Below, piece after piece: positions 27,201-34,519 of a DNA stretch of 50,126 nucleotides. The first letter of the stretch is position 1. Each line of letters opens with the position of its first letter. A model generated the notes under the pieces. The model had not been told where the DNA came from. It saw only the letters and a list, made by a program, of their open reading frames with translations, and did not search any database. Where the stretch lies: positions 1 to 50,126 of the forward strand of contig DDXB01000026.1 of assembly GCA_002347405.1 (NCBI GenBank). Reading direction: 5' to 3'. This DNA is from Rhodocyclaceae bacterium UBA2271 (GTDB lineage: Bacteria > Pseudomonadota > Gammaproteobacteria > Burkholderiales > Rhodocyclaceae). Made by a program: the position numbers and the translations under genes.

Positions 27201-29536
27201 CCTGCATAGGGCGCGCCCACGAAGGTGTTGTAGTTGCATGAGGCCGACGTGCCGGAGATGGCCGCGCTGGCAGGCACGTAACCCATCCGCGCCGGGTCGA
27301 TGCGTTGCCGCAAGATGACACCGGCGGCCGTACTCGGGCCGTTGTTGCGTATCGACGTGGTGTAAGTCAGTTCCACGCCGACCTTGACTGGATTTGGGGC
27401 GGCGGCAATGCCCAGCACGGCGACATCGGCGATGGGGGCGACCGTGATGGCAGCCGAGGCCGAATTGTTGCTGCTGTTGCTGTCGATCGCATCCGGTGTG
27501 GAGACCGTCGCGGTGTTGTTGAGGCTGCCGCTCTGGATCGGTCGATTCACCGTGATGGTGATCGTGCGCGGTGAACCGTTGGTGACATTGAGCAAGGTGC
27601 ACGTGACGGTGGCTCCGAAGCTGCATGATTCGCCCGCTACAGCATCCGCAATAACCGCGCTGCCGCCAGTAGTGCCGGCATTGCCGTTGTACCAGGCTTG
27701 CAGGACATCGGTGACCGTCGCCGTGGGCGCGACATCCGGACCGTTGTTCGATACTGTCAGGGTGTAGCTGAAGGTATTGGTTGCCGTATCCAGCGTAGCC
27801 AAGGAAGCCGATTTCGCCATCGCCAGATCGACATTGCGCGGTGTGCTGGTCACGCTGCGGGTCTGGCAATTGTCGGTGGTGCTGTTGTCGGCGGGCAGAT
27901 GCGGCGAACCGGCGGATTGCCCCGTACAGGCTGTGTTGGCGAGCGGGCCGAGAAAACCGCTGGCAGCCTGGGTGGTGATGGTCAGTGTCGGCAAAGAAGC
28001 GCCGCGCGCCAGTCCGCTCGGATTGCTGTTGTCGCAGGTCACGGTCTCGGGTGTGCCGCTGGCGCTGCATGACCAGTTGGTGCCGCTGGCGCTGACGTAG
28101 GTTTCGTTGGCCGAGAGCACATCCGTCACCCGTATCGTGCCGATGGCCGTGGACGTTGAGGTGGTGCTATTGGTGACGATGATGGTGTTGGTGATGTTGC
28201 CGCCCGCCGCGACCGGGTTCGGTCCCTTGCTTTTGGTCAGTGTCAGATGGGCGAACGGCGCGGCGATGTTGTAATTGACCGTTGCCGACTGGTTTGTGCC
28301 GCCTACTGGCGCGCTACGGCTGATCGTCGCGGTGTTGCTGCCAGCGCCGGGTGCGCCGGTTACCGTCAGTGGGATGATGAAGTTTGAGGAGGTCGCGCCA
28401 TTGGCAAGCGCTCCGACCGTACAGGTGATGTCCTGGCCGCTGGCAGTACACCCGCCTGGCAGCGTGCCGATGCTGAAATCGGCGGACACGCTGTCCGTCA
28501 GCACCACGCCGGTCGCGTTCTGTGGCCCCTGGTTGGTTGCCGACAGCGTCAACGTGACCGCCTCACCGGTGGCGTAGGTGGTCAAGCCAGTAGCGGTGGA
28601 CACCATGGTCTTGTTGGCGCGCAGCGTAGTCCCCGGCGCCACCGTGACCACGGCCAGCGAGGGACCGTTGTTGCCGGCGACGGGGTCGCCCGTTGCGGCA
28701 TCGGTGGAAACGACGCTGGCGCCGTTGGTGATGGATCCTGCGGTGGTGATGATGCGGCCGGTGACGGTAATAAGGGGGGCGGACGCGCCGCTGGCGATCG
28801 GTGCCCCGGAATAGTCGCAGGTCAGCGTTGTGCCGCCGTGACTGCACGACCAGTTTGTGCCGCTGTAGGACTGGTAGGTGAAATCGGTGGTAGCCGGCAG
28901 GTTGTCGATGATCCGGAATGTCGTGGCCGGATCGGGGCCGTTGACGTTGCTGACGGCAAGCGTGAAGTTGATGACGTCGCCCGCCGTGGCGCTGGCCGGG
29001 CCGGTCTTGACGATGGTAAGGTTGGCGCCGTTGATGACCGTGGTGTTTTTGGTCAGCTCATCATTGCCCGAGTTGCCGTCTGTATTGCCGACAGCGCTGA
29101 TGCTGGCTTTCGTGCTTGCCACTCCCGCCGTCAAGCCATTGCCCTGGAATGCGGTTGTCCAGATTGTCTGAGCGGCCAGGCTGGCACGCGTACAGGTCAA
29201 CAGTTGCGGAGTGGGCGCAAGATTGAATGCGCAGCCGGAAGGCGCGGGGGAGGAAGTGAAATCGACATTGCCCGGCAATTCGATGAGCAGCGTCAGATCG
29301 TTGACGATTTCTGCCGCTGCATTGTTGGTCACTTCAACGGTAAATGTGGATGAGGCGCCACGCATTACCGGATCAGGCGACCAAGTGTATCCGGAGACAG
29401 AAAGATCCGCGGCCAGTGCCGCCCCTGAAGTCAGCATGGCAGTCGCTGCCAGCAGAACGGATGCCAAGGTAACTGCCTTGCGCCGCAAAGTTCTGGTGAG
29501 TGAGCGATGCATGGCTAGAGCGGTTTGCGTTGGCAT
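21215..29536 (-). CDS. Giant secreted DUF11 / SdrD B-like repeat surface protein
   Basis: This protein of about 2773 residues has a signal peptide (LRRKAVTLASVLLAATAMLT, then SGAALAA). A long block of DUF11-type Ig-like repeats follows (about 29400-26080; recurrent NNGP, VTDVLP and TVTC elements). Next come about nine SdrD B/Cna-B-like domains (about 26070-23000) opening with calcium-loop motifs such as GFVYHDANNDGVKDAGEPGI and GRVWHDADNDGTYGAGEE. A last DUF11 domain (TKTTPLVNVKRGELVPYTIT), another SdrD-like loop (GKVFDDKNANGYQDDGEPGI) and a C-terminal stretch that looks like a degenerate OmpA fold complete it. There is no LPXTG, PEP-CTERM, autotransporter or T9SS ending. Starts at 29536 and 29512 are both possible and neither has a clear Shine-Dalgarno. 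It probably acts in adhesion or as a calcium-stiffened fibre. Confidence 0.85.
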   Translation of the reverse strand: MPTQTALAMHRSLTRTLRRKAVTLASVLLAATAMLTSGAALAADLSVSGYTWSPDPVMRGASSTFTVEVTNNAAAEIVNDLTLLIELPGNVDFTSSPAPSGCAFNLAPTPQLLTCTRASLAAQTIWTTAFQGNGLTAGVASTKASISAVGNTDGNSGNDELTKNTTVINGANLTIVKTGPASATAGDVINFTLAVSNVNGPDPATTFRIIDNLPATTDFTYQSYSGTNWSCSHGGTTLTCDYSGAPIASGASAPLITVTGRIITTAGSITNGASVVSTDAATGDPVAGNNGPSLAVVTVAPGTTLRANKTMVSTATGLTTYATGEAVTLTLSATNQGPQNATGVVLTDSVSADFSIGTLPGGCTASGQDITCTVGALANGATSSNFIIPLTVTGAPGAGSNTATISRSAPVGGTNQSATVNYNIAAPFAHLTLTKSKGPNPVAAGGNITNTIIVTNSTTSTSTAIGTIRVTDVLSANETYVSASGTNWSCSASGTPETVTCDNSNPSGLARGASLPTLTITTQAASGFLGPLANTACTGQSAGSPHLPADNSTTDNCQTRSVTSTPRNVDLAMAKSASLATLDTATNTFSYTLTVSNNGPDVAPTATVTDVLQAWYNGNAGTTGGSAVIADAVAGESCSFGATVTCTLLNVTNGSPRTITITVNRPIQSGSLNNTATVSTPDAIDSNSSNNSASAAITVAPIADVAVLGIAAAPNPVKVGVELTYTTSIRNNGPSTAAGVILRQRIDPARMGYVPASAAISGTSASCNYNTFVGAPYAGEQGVECTGFSLSNGESRQLVFKVIPVYPYPDALDATYTSHATISTTTVESDAPDYANNSNSNTVTVTTKAIDLTVTNNDPGFDPTAFGDHIQYQVVAQNNGPSQATGFKLTVTPTPPPQGSQPGPYTMTYNAAGSILPAGANCGLVGSDVICYLGGSQPASMLPPNTSRTFTLRFDTGPLSNVPASSVTYKTTAKVESYETNADFSGDSLPGNNSVQETTTVLPKTDLSATKSVSQPIVDLNQEFTYTVTVANAGPSDAAGVRVTDVLPSGFVRTGTAIGVTPGSAVSLTLNSCSGPASGSGGTVTCDLGVLPAGGDSDANKRVTIAIPVRAAYQASGSYAFAFNTNINNTASIAPLPNTSLDVVSGNNSNSVAVQVRRNSLAGTVYADNNLNDSIDAGEAIPSVTLTLTGTDSYGYTYGTGAGQTYAALTTTTNAAGAFTFATLPPGTWDLRETQPANYWDRFETVGTAGGTAPANTCDGTANCSTSAAHNTISGISLPANTVTAATGYVFQEIQRGQLSGYVYHDANNDGQRAGAAGIGAGLGISLSGIAYNGVNVCSLITCAVTTNASGQYNYTNLPPSDGAGYTLTQNTQPTGYLDGKEENGAGIVIAGSAGRTPPESIPAGVLNPNGNLNERNFGELLPATISGFVFIDSNNDAVRQGTETAGVTGVSITLTGTDDLGNAVNTTTPTAANGSYSFTGLRPGSYAVQQAVIAGLTHTGAQAGSKGGTIDGAVRAAGVGVAGAALRNITAIPIVSNDTASGYNFGESGQGLAGFVYVDLNNNGVKDAGEPGISGVSITLSGTTSGGVNICIAISPNPCTVTTDASGAYNYVGLPASNGIGYTLTEQSQVTAPLSNYADGLEGLGTLGGSAAVNDVFSGIVMNVGQFGADYNFGERGASLAGRVYHDVNDDGGYNGSDTGIPGVTVTLSGTTASGANVCSIIASCTTTTAADGTYGFTGLPASNGSGYTLTQTQPVDYANRTTATGTPAGTATTGTTISGIPLTAGVNGSGYLFGEKTGTITGFVYHDANNDGVKDAGEPGINGVTLTLSGNTASAVDVCTTIPSCTTTTAADGSYNFAGLRNAGAGGYTITETQAAGYLDGREAAGSQGGTVDNSSFTNNAAQNRISGIAFSAANPATGYNFGEVQSGSLSGRVWHDADNDGTYGAGEELAGVTLTLTGTDDQGGAVNLTVATAADGSYSFTNLRPANGAGYTITETQPNGIGDYAGATGTQVGGLGGTAAQNVISAIPLASGNAGVNYNFRENASSLAGFVYRDDNDDGAKGASEPGIAGVVITLSGTDANGAAVNRTTTTAGDGSFRFIGLTSGTYTLTETHPVIYQDGRETAGNAGGTVDNGSFTTAAAQNRISAIALPVATTGTAYLFGERTGANAQISGKIWVNTVSTDQTQQAGEPGAAGWQVEAWQGGVQRGTATTAADGSYSLANLPAATGYEIRFRHPNGALYGNPISQDAAYNAAFGLPDYSARTIAGLTLASGANIVEQNLPIDPSGIVYDSVTRNPVAGATVTINGPAGFNPSVHLLGGAANQNQTTNATGFYQFLLLPGAPAGTYTLSVTVPPIYVPFPSGIIPPCTNTPTVGGAPNPALVQTSNAAPPASTPQHNPASCPVTSASFAAGAGSTQYFTGFALSGLSADVLNNHIPLDPILGGALVVTKTTPLVNVKRGELVPYTITATNTLAATLPNLDVRDQIPPGFRYRIGSATLNGVPLEPTVAGRHLTWRNQTFTPAERKIFKLILVVGAGVGEAEYVNQAWALNNIVDSLVSNIASATVRVVPDPTFDCSDIIGKVFDDKNANGYQDDGEPGIPNVRVVTARGLLVTTDAEGRFHVACAAIPQMDRGSNFVMKLDERTLPSGYRLTTENPRDVRVTRGKMVKLNFGATIHRVVRLELAAGAFVGTGVELAPDWNKQLAALPETLKERPSVLRIAYRPGQEGADLSLQRLDAVAGRIRTLWQEHRKEDGPRHPLVIETEMEGAR

Positions 29537-29561
29537 GGTGTAGTCGCGGAGGGCGTCCGCG

Positions 29562-29573
29562 CAGTATTTACTG
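29562..29573. promoter_or_regulatory. Short palindrome upstream of the giant surface gene
   Basis: CAGTA-TT-TACTG lies 26 bases before the ATG at 29536, in the short gap between the terminator of the CBS gene and the giant gene. It could be an operator. This is weak evidence on its own. Confidence 0.3.
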
Positions 29574-29597
29574 GGTTTGAGAGGGCGACCTGACCAC

Positions 29598-29622
29598 AAA
29601 AAAACCCGAAACTTCGTCCGGG
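29598..29622 (-). terminator. Intrinsic terminator downstream of the CBS-domain gene
   Basis: On the minus strand CCCGGA and TTTCGGG form a short stem followed by seven T residues. A second perfect hairpin (AGGCCACC ... GGTGGCCT, 29719-29740) lies nearer the CBS gene. Together they separate the ior-pur-CBS unit from the giant surface genes. Confidence 0.7.
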
Positions 29623-29777
29623 CCTGAATTGTGTGAATTCTATGCCTTAAGGAATGGCAATGATACTCAGCTGAGCGCCATTAGCACATGGGCATGGGAG
29701 GTGTTGCGAGAGCACAACAGGCCACCGCGACGGGTGGCCTGCTGCGTTCAGTCAGCGAGGGGTGTGGTGACTACCGC

Positions 29778-30398
29778 TCAGTTGTTGTCCTGCGCGAGCA
29801 GGCCTTCGATTTCCGAGAAGGTGGTGCTGACTTCGAAGGTTTGCACCGCTGCGCCCAATTGACGGCCGATCTGCGTGGCCGAAAAGATGCCGCGAATGCG
29901 GGTCTGCTTGGTGATCGGATTGCGTTCGCCGACCAGCGCATGCTGGCGTTTCAGGTTCTTGAGTGTGGCGACGATGTCGCCGACCGTGGCGTGCATGACG
30001 TCGTTGATCGAGATCAGGTCGATGTCATCGCGCGGGCACATCAGGTCGCTGACGAGCAGGTCGCTGTGCTTGCCGCCTTGCGCCTTGATCAGCTTGATGG
30101 GCTTTTCGCCCAGGGTGTCGCGCGAGGTGATCAGCCCGAGGACGATGTCGTCACGATCAACCACCAGCAAAAGCCGCACACCGCGCGAGATCATGGTCTG
30201 GGTTGCCTGCGCCAGTGTGGCATCGGGGTTGGTGGTGGCAACCGTCACCTGCTTGAGGTCGGTCATCACGGCAAGCGCGGGGGATTCGGCGCGCACCAGC
30301 GTAAAGGTGCTGGGCTCGATGAAACCGCTGCCCGGTGGCGCCTTGAACGTGGCGAGTGGTTGCGGTGCAGCGTCTTCCTTGCGGATTGTGGTCATCAT
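29778..30398 (-). CDS. CBS-domain pair protein
   Basis: This 206-residue cytoplasmic protein consists of a divergent N-terminus and two CBS domains (about 75-140: ATLAQATQTMISRGVRLLLV, then VDRDDIVLGLITSRDTLG; about 140-200: SINDVMHATVGDIVATLK, then RIRGIFSATQIGRQLG). Such pairs bind adenine nucleotides and usually regulate a partner, which is not evident here. The start at 30398 has a GAGGAA site preceded by an A-run. It is the last gene of the minus-strand group that begins at iorA, 149 bases after tsaC, so it may also have its own promoter. Confidence 0.85.
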   Translation of the reverse strand: MMTTIRKEDAAPQPLATFKAPPGSGFIEPSTFTLVRAESPALAVMTDLKQVTVATTNPDATLAQATQTMISRGVRLLLVVDRDDIVLGLITSRDTLGEKPIKLIKAQGGKHSDLLVSDLMCPRDDIDLISINDVMHATVGDIVATLKNLKRQHALVGERNPITKQTRIRGIFSATQIGRQLGAAVQTFEVSTTFSEIEGLLAQDNN

Positions 30399-30547
30399 TG
30401 TGCGGTTTCCTCTTTTTTTAGATTTGCATGTGACTGAATCTTAAACCGTTCGTACATTTCGTTCAGCAAAGGAATCTATGCCGCGAAAAGTTCTGACACC
30501 GGTCGATTTCTATTTTTCAAGCAGGCTTTCTGCGAAGCCCTGTTGCT

Positions 30548-31558
30548 TCATGGGTGGTCTTGCGGTGATGCTTTTTCGCCGCCGGAACCGGCTGCCGCAC
30601 GCTTCAGGCGGTCAGAGATGGCTTGCCAGGGCTGGCCGACGGGTTTCTCGACGAATATGCGGACACAACCGAGGGAATCAAGTTTACGCAGGTTGGCATA
30701 GAGGTCGCGGGCGAAGCCTGCCGGGTCGGCGGGGGCGACCTGCCAACTGATCAGCGGATGGTCGAACGGGGCGGGGAAGGTCGCCAGCACGGCAACGTGC
30801 TCACGCTTGACGAGGGCATCGCGCAGGACGATTGGCAGGCTGTCGTTGGGCATGATCTGCAGTAGCGTGCGCGGGGCATAGTGTGCTTCGAGCGTACCCG
30901 AGGTACGTGGTGTTTTTGGCGCGAGCGGGTTGTCCGCCATCTCAGGCATGCGGCCAAGGACGTGACCGATGTCGAAGGGCGAGATCATGCCGGGACGCAG
31001 GATGACGGTACGTGGTCCGGTGAGGTCGACGATGGTCGATTCGATGCCGACCGTGCAGGGGCCGCCGTCGAGAATCAGGCTGACGTCATCACCCAGGTCA
31101 TCCCGCACATGCTCTGCCGTGGTGGGGCTGATGCGGCCAAAACGGTTGGCCGAGGGGGCGGCCAATCCGCCGCCGAAGGCGCGCAGCAGTTCCAGGGCGA
31201 CGGGGTGGTTCGGCATGCGCAGGCCGACAGTGTCCTGGCCGCCGGTCACGGCATCGGGGACATCCGGCTGGCGCTTGAGAATCAGCGTCAGCGGGCCGGG
31301 CCAGAAGGTCTTGGCCAGCACCCGGGCGACTTCGGAAATGTCGCGCGCCCAAAATTCCATTTGGTCGATTGCGCCAATGTGTACGATCAGCGGATGATCG
31401 GTCGGCCGCCCCTTGGCGGCGAAAATCTTTGCCACGGCCTGCGCATTGCGGGCGTCGGCTCCAAGGCCATAGACCGTTTCGGTGGGGAAGGCGACGAGTT
31501 CGCCGGCGCGCAGCAGTTCGACGGCACGGGCGATGTCGGCGCTTGTTTCAGTCATCAT
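30548..31558 (-). CDS. Threonylcarbamoyl-AMP synthase (Sua5/YrdC type)
   Basis: This 336-residue enzyme makes L-threonylcarbamoyladenylate from threonine, bicarbonate and ATP for the t6A modification of tRNAs reading ANN codons. The YrdC domain fills residues 1-205 (FPTETVYGLGADARNAQAVA, IFAAKGRPTDHPLIVHI, WPGPLTLIL, GLRMPNHPVA, APSANRFGRISPTTAEHV). The extra Sua5 C-terminal domain (about 215-330) makes it the long Sua5 form, not the short TsaC. PTTAEHV and SGTLEAHYAPRT link the two. It follows purK in the same direction, an arrangement common in Betaproteobacteria. The region between them contains inverted family A repeats. Confidence 0.93.
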   Translation of the reverse strand: MMTETSADIARAVELLRAGELVAFPTETVYGLGADARNAQAVAKIFAAKGRPTDHPLIVHIGAIDQMEFWARDISEVARVLAKTFWPGPLTLILKRQPDVPDAVTGGQDTVGLRMPNHPVALELLRAFGGGLAAPSANRFGRISPTTAEHVRDDLGDDVSLILDGGPCTVGIESTIVDLTGPRTVILRPGMISPFDIGHVLGRMPEMADNPLAPKTPRTSGTLEAHYAPRTLLQIMPNDSLPIVLRDALVKREHVAVLATFPAPFDHPLISWQVAPADPAGFARDLYANLRKLDSLGCVRIFVEKPVGQPWQAISDRLKRAAAGSGGEKASPQDHP

Positions 31559-31569
31559 GGATGCCGATG

Positions 31570-31669
31570 GCGCGCCGTCCCGCCAGCGCCGACTTTTGGC
31601 TACGGCCGCCGCTTTGCGCCTTAACGTTCGCTGCGCTCACGTTAGTCTGCGCCGAAAGTCGGCGCTTGG
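31570..31669. repeat. Two inverted family A repeats between purK and the Sua5 gene
   Basis: CGCCGTCCCGCCAGCGCCG, then ACTTTT (31570-31600), faces CGAAAGTCGGCGCTTGG (31653-31669), with an inner inverted stretch (TAACGT ... ACGTTA). The two copies can fold into a long hairpin. This is the only place in the window with a facing pair. Confidence 0.75.
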
Positions 31670-31677
31670 TCAGAACA

Positions 31678-32826
31678 TTATTCATCATCGATGCCGATCG
31701 CTTTTCGTGCGGTCATTGCCGACTTTTGCACTTCCAGCGGATCTGTGCCGATGACGGTGAAATGGCCCATCTTGCGGCCGGGGCGGGGGTGGCGTTTGCC
31801 GTAGAGGTGCAGTTTCAGGTTGGGAATGGCCAGCAGTTGCGCCCAGTCGGGTTCATGCGCGTGGTGCGGGTCAGTGCGGTACCAGATGTCGCCGAGCAGA
31901 TTGACCATGGCCGCCGCGCTGTGCGCGCGCGCCTCGCCGAGCGGCAAACCGCACAGCGCGCGCACCTGCTGCTCGAACTGGTTGGTGACGCAGGCGTCGA
32001 GCGAGTAATGGCCGGAATTGTGCGGGCGTGGCGCCATCTCATTGACATACAACTGGCCATGCACGATGAAGAACTCGACGCCGAGGGTGCCGACGTAATC
32101 CATTTTTTGCGCGATGCCTTCGGCAATCTCTTCGGCATTGCCGGCGAGGCAGCCCGAGGTGCGCGCCGGCACCAGCGAGATGTCGAGGATGCCGCGGCGG
32201 TGGCTGTTCTCGGCGGTGGGGAAGCATCTGACCTTGCCGGATTCGTCGCGCGCCAGCACGACGGAAACTTCATAGTCGAGCTTCATCTGCTGTTCCAGCA
32301 CGCAGGGCTCGTTGCGCATCCGGCCCCAGGCAAGCAGTGCTTCCGCGCGGCTATTGACGCGCACCTGGCCCTTGCCGTCATAACCGAAGCGCGCCACCTT
32401 GAGGATGCCCGGAAACAGGCCGGCGTTGGCGTTCTTCAAATCGGCTTCGCTGCGAATGTCGGCATATGGGGCATGCGGAAAGCCGTGCCGCTTGAGAAAG
32501 GCTTTCTCCGCATTGCGGTTCTGGCAGGTGCGCACCGCTTCGGCGTTAGGCCGCACGTTGACGAATTTCGACAGGTGGGCCAGCGTGTCCGCCGGCACGT
32601 TCTCGAATTCGGTGGTCACCGCCGCGCACTGGCCGCTCAGGCGCTCCAGCGCTGCGAGGTCATCGTAGGCGGCGACGATGTGTTCGTCGGCTTTGCGGCC
32701 GGCGGGGCTGTGTTCGTCAGGGTCGAGCACCAGAACGCGGTAACCGAGTTCCTGCGCGGCCATGACAAAGAAGCGGCCGAGCTGGCCGCCGCCGAGCATG
32801 CCCAGGGTGGCGGGTGGCAGGATCAT
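31678..32826 (-). CDS. purK: N5-carboxyaminoimidazole ribonucleotide synthase
   Basis: This 382-residue ATP-grasp enzyme of purine synthesis converts AIR, ATP and bicarbonate to N5-CAIR. Family signs are LGMLGGGQLGRFFVMAAQEL at the N-terminus (about residues 6-25), VTTEFENVPADTL, the grasp loop ARFGYDGKGQVRV, EQQMKLDYEVSVVLARDESG and EMAPRPHNSGHYSLDACVTN. Length is normal for the family. It follows purE with a 27-base gap, so the two act and are expressed together. Confidence 0.96.
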   Translation of the reverse strand: MILPPATLGMLGGGQLGRFFVMAAQELGYRVLVLDPDEHSPAGRKADEHIVAAYDDLAALERLSGQCAAVTTEFENVPADTLAHLSKFVNVRPNAEAVRTCQNRNAEKAFLKRHGFPHAPYADIRSEADLKNANAGLFPGILKVARFGYDGKGQVRVNSRAEALLAWGRMRNEPCVLEQQMKLDYEVSVVLARDESGKVRCFPTAENSHRRGILDISLVPARTSGCLAGNAEEIAEGIAQKMDYVGTLGVEFFIVHGQLYVNEMAPRPHNSGHYSLDACVTNQFEQQVRALCGLPLGEARAHSAAAMVNLLGDIWYRTDPHHAHEPDWAQLLAIPNLKLHLYGKRHPRPGRKMGHFTVIGTDPLEVQKSAMTARKAIGIDDE

Positions 32827-32853
32827 GTGGCCAGCCGCAGAATCATTTTGATC

Positions 32854-33372
32854 TCACTCCGGCTTCGGCAGTTCGAGTTTCATCGCCAGAACTTTTTCGC
32901 TCTGGCGTGCACGGAATTCATCGAGTTTTTTCGACAGTTCCTTGCCGCGCTTGTCGTTGTTTGTCGCGATGATGGCAATGGCAGTGAGCGCCGCGTTGGC
33001 TGCGCCGGCCTCGCCGATGGCAAAGGTGGCGACCGGCACGCCCTTGGGCATCTGGACGATGGACAGCAGCGAGTCGAGGCCGTTGAGGTGTTTTGACGGG
33101 ACCGGTACGCCAAGCACCGGCACGATGGTCTTGGCGGCCAGCATGCCCGGCAGGTGGGCCGCGCCGCCGGCGCCGGCGATGATCGCCTTGAGGTCGCGCT
33201 CGTGCGCCACGGCGGCATAGTCGTACAGCAGGTCGGGGGTGCGATGGGCGGAAACTACCTTGGCCTCGTAGGGCACGTCGAATTCTTCGAGGATGCGCGC
33301 CGCCGCCTGCATGATGGGCCAGTCCGAATCGGAACCCATGACGATGCCGACGAGAGGGTGCGTGGTCTTCAT
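32854..33372 (-). CDS. purE: N5-CAIR mutase
   Basis: This 172-residue class I PurE shifts the carboxyl group of N5-CAIR to give CAIR. Diagnostic segments are GIVMGSDSDWPIMQAA (substrate phosphate site), VVSAHRTPDLLYDYA (catalytic histidine), IAGAGGAAHLPGMLAAKT and PVLGVPVPSKHLNGLDSLLS. The start at 33372 is set by GGAGGAAC, which is the end of a family D repeat occupying the folD-purE junction. It is followed by purK. Confidence 0.96.
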   Translation of the reverse strand: MKTTHPLVGIVMGSDSDWPIMQAAARILEEFDVPYEAKVVSAHRTPDLLYDYAAVAHERDLKAIIAGAGGAAHLPGMLAAKTIVPVLGVPVPSKHLNGLDSLLSIVQMPKGVPVATFAIGEAGAANAALTAIAIIATNNDKRGKELSKKLDEFRARQSEKVLAMKLELPKPE

Positions 33373-33481
33373 AGTTCCTCCGCCGGGCCGCCCCAAGGAG
33401 GAGCAGCCAACACATGGAAGCCGCGCAGCGGCTGAACAACCGTCACTCCCTTCGTTTTGAAGGGGGATGGGGAGATGGGGG
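33373..33481 (+). repeat. Family D repeat filling the folD-purE junction
   Basis: Read on the plus strand: TTCCTCCGCCGGGCCGCCCC, AAGGAGGA, a stem AGCCGC-GCA-GCGGCT within GGAAGCCGCGCAGCGGC, then GGGGGATGGGG. It covers the whole gap. Its left end is the purE ribosome-binding site and its right end touches the folD stop. Confidence 0.85.
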
Positions 33482-34336
33482 TCATTTAATTGACCTCTGG
33501 GCCGATTCGAGAGTGTTGGCGAGCAGCATGGTGATGGTCATCGGGCCGACGCCGCCGGGTACCGGGGTGATTAGGCCGGCGACTTCCCTGGCCGATTCGA
33601 AATCGACGTCGCCGCACAGTTTGCCTTCCGGGGTGCGGTTGATGCCCACGTCGATGACGGTGGCGCCGGGCTTGATCATGTCGCCGGTGATCATCTTCGG
33701 CTGGCCGACGGCGGCAACCAGGATGTCGGCGCGGCGGGTGTGGAAGGCGAGATCCCTGGTGCGCGAATGGCAGATCGTGACCGTACAGCTTTCCGCCAGC
33801 AGCAGCATCGCCATCGGCTTGCCGACGATGTTGCTGCGGCCGACGATGACGGCTTCGGCGCCCTTGAGCGGTACATTCTCCGACGCCAGCATTTTCATGA
33901 CGCCACAAGGTGTGCAGGGAACGAAGCGCGGATTGCCCTGCATCAGCGCGCCGACGTTTTCGGCATGAAAGCCGTCGACATCCTTTTCGGGCGAGATGGC
34001 TTCGAGCACGGCCTCGGCATCGAACTGTTTGGGCAGTGGCAACTGGACGAGAATGCCATGCACGGCCGGATCTGCATTCAGTGCGGCGATCTTGCCGAGC
34101 ACGACCATCGGTTCGACATCGGGCGGGTAGGTTTCCTTGATCGAACGGAAGCCGGCTTTTTCGCAGGCTGCCACCTTGTTGCGCACATAGACGGCCGAGG
34201 CGGGATCTTCGCCGACGAGGATCACGGCAAGGCAGGGCACGATCCCTTGCGTGGCCTTGAGGGCGGCGGCTTTTTCCGCCAGATCGGCGCGGACGAGTTG
34301 CGACAGCGCGTTGCCGTCGAGGATGCGAGCAGTCAT
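33482..34336 (-). CDS. folD: Methylenetetrahydrofolate dehydrogenase / cyclohydrolase
   Basis: This 284-residue bifunctional enzyme interconverts methylene-, methenyl- and formyl-tetrahydrofolate, supplying one-carbon units for purine synthesis. Recognisable parts are PCLAVILVGEDPASAVYVRN (near residue 34, with the catalytic lysine following in the NKVAACEKAG helix), GILVQLPLPKQ, the NADP site AVIVGRSNIVGKPMAMLLL, ATVTICHSRT-like CTVTICHSRT and the ending GVGPMTITMLLANTLES. The start at 34336 is preceded by GGCGGAGAAAC, again provided by a family D repeat. Placement next to purE fits its role. Confidence 0.96.
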   Translation of the reverse strand: MTARILDGNALSQLVRADLAEKAAALKATQGIVPCLAVILVGEDPASAVYVRNKVAACEKAGFRSIKETYPPDVEPMVVLGKIAALNADPAVHGILVQLPLPKQFDAEAVLEAISPEKDVDGFHAENVGALMQGNPRFVPCTPCGVMKMLASENVPLKGAEAVIVGRSNIVGKPMAMLLLAESCTVTICHSRTRDLAFHTRRADILVAAVGQPKMITGDMIKPGATVIDVGINRTPEGKLCGDVDFESAREVAGLITPVPGGVGPMTITMLLANTLESAQRSIK

Positions 34337-34519
34337 GAAAGTTTCTCCGCCGGGCCGCACCAAGGAGGAACAGCCAGGACATGGAAGCCGCGAAGCGACT
34401 GAACAATAGTCATCCCCTTGTTCGGACAACAAGCCTGAAAGGCGTAGCTGCGGTGAAGGCTTACTTGGCGCAGCCAAGCTATGCCGTAACCAAAGGGGGG
34501 TGTGGGGATGGGGGACATC
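34337..34519 (+). repeat. Family D repeat filling the iorB-folD junction
   Basis: Same order of elements as at 33373-33481 (CTCCGCCGGGCCGC, CAAGGAGGAACAGCCAG, GGAAGCCGCGAAGCG, GGGGATGGGGG) with about 60 extra bases before the G-rich end. It fills the whole junction and supplies the folD ribosome-binding site. Confidence 0.85.

Noticed and set aside
29598..29760. Two hairpins considered as a riboswitch before the giant surface gene
   Set aside because: No conserved riboswitch core was recognised. The hairpin with a T-run is explained as the terminator of the CBS gene.
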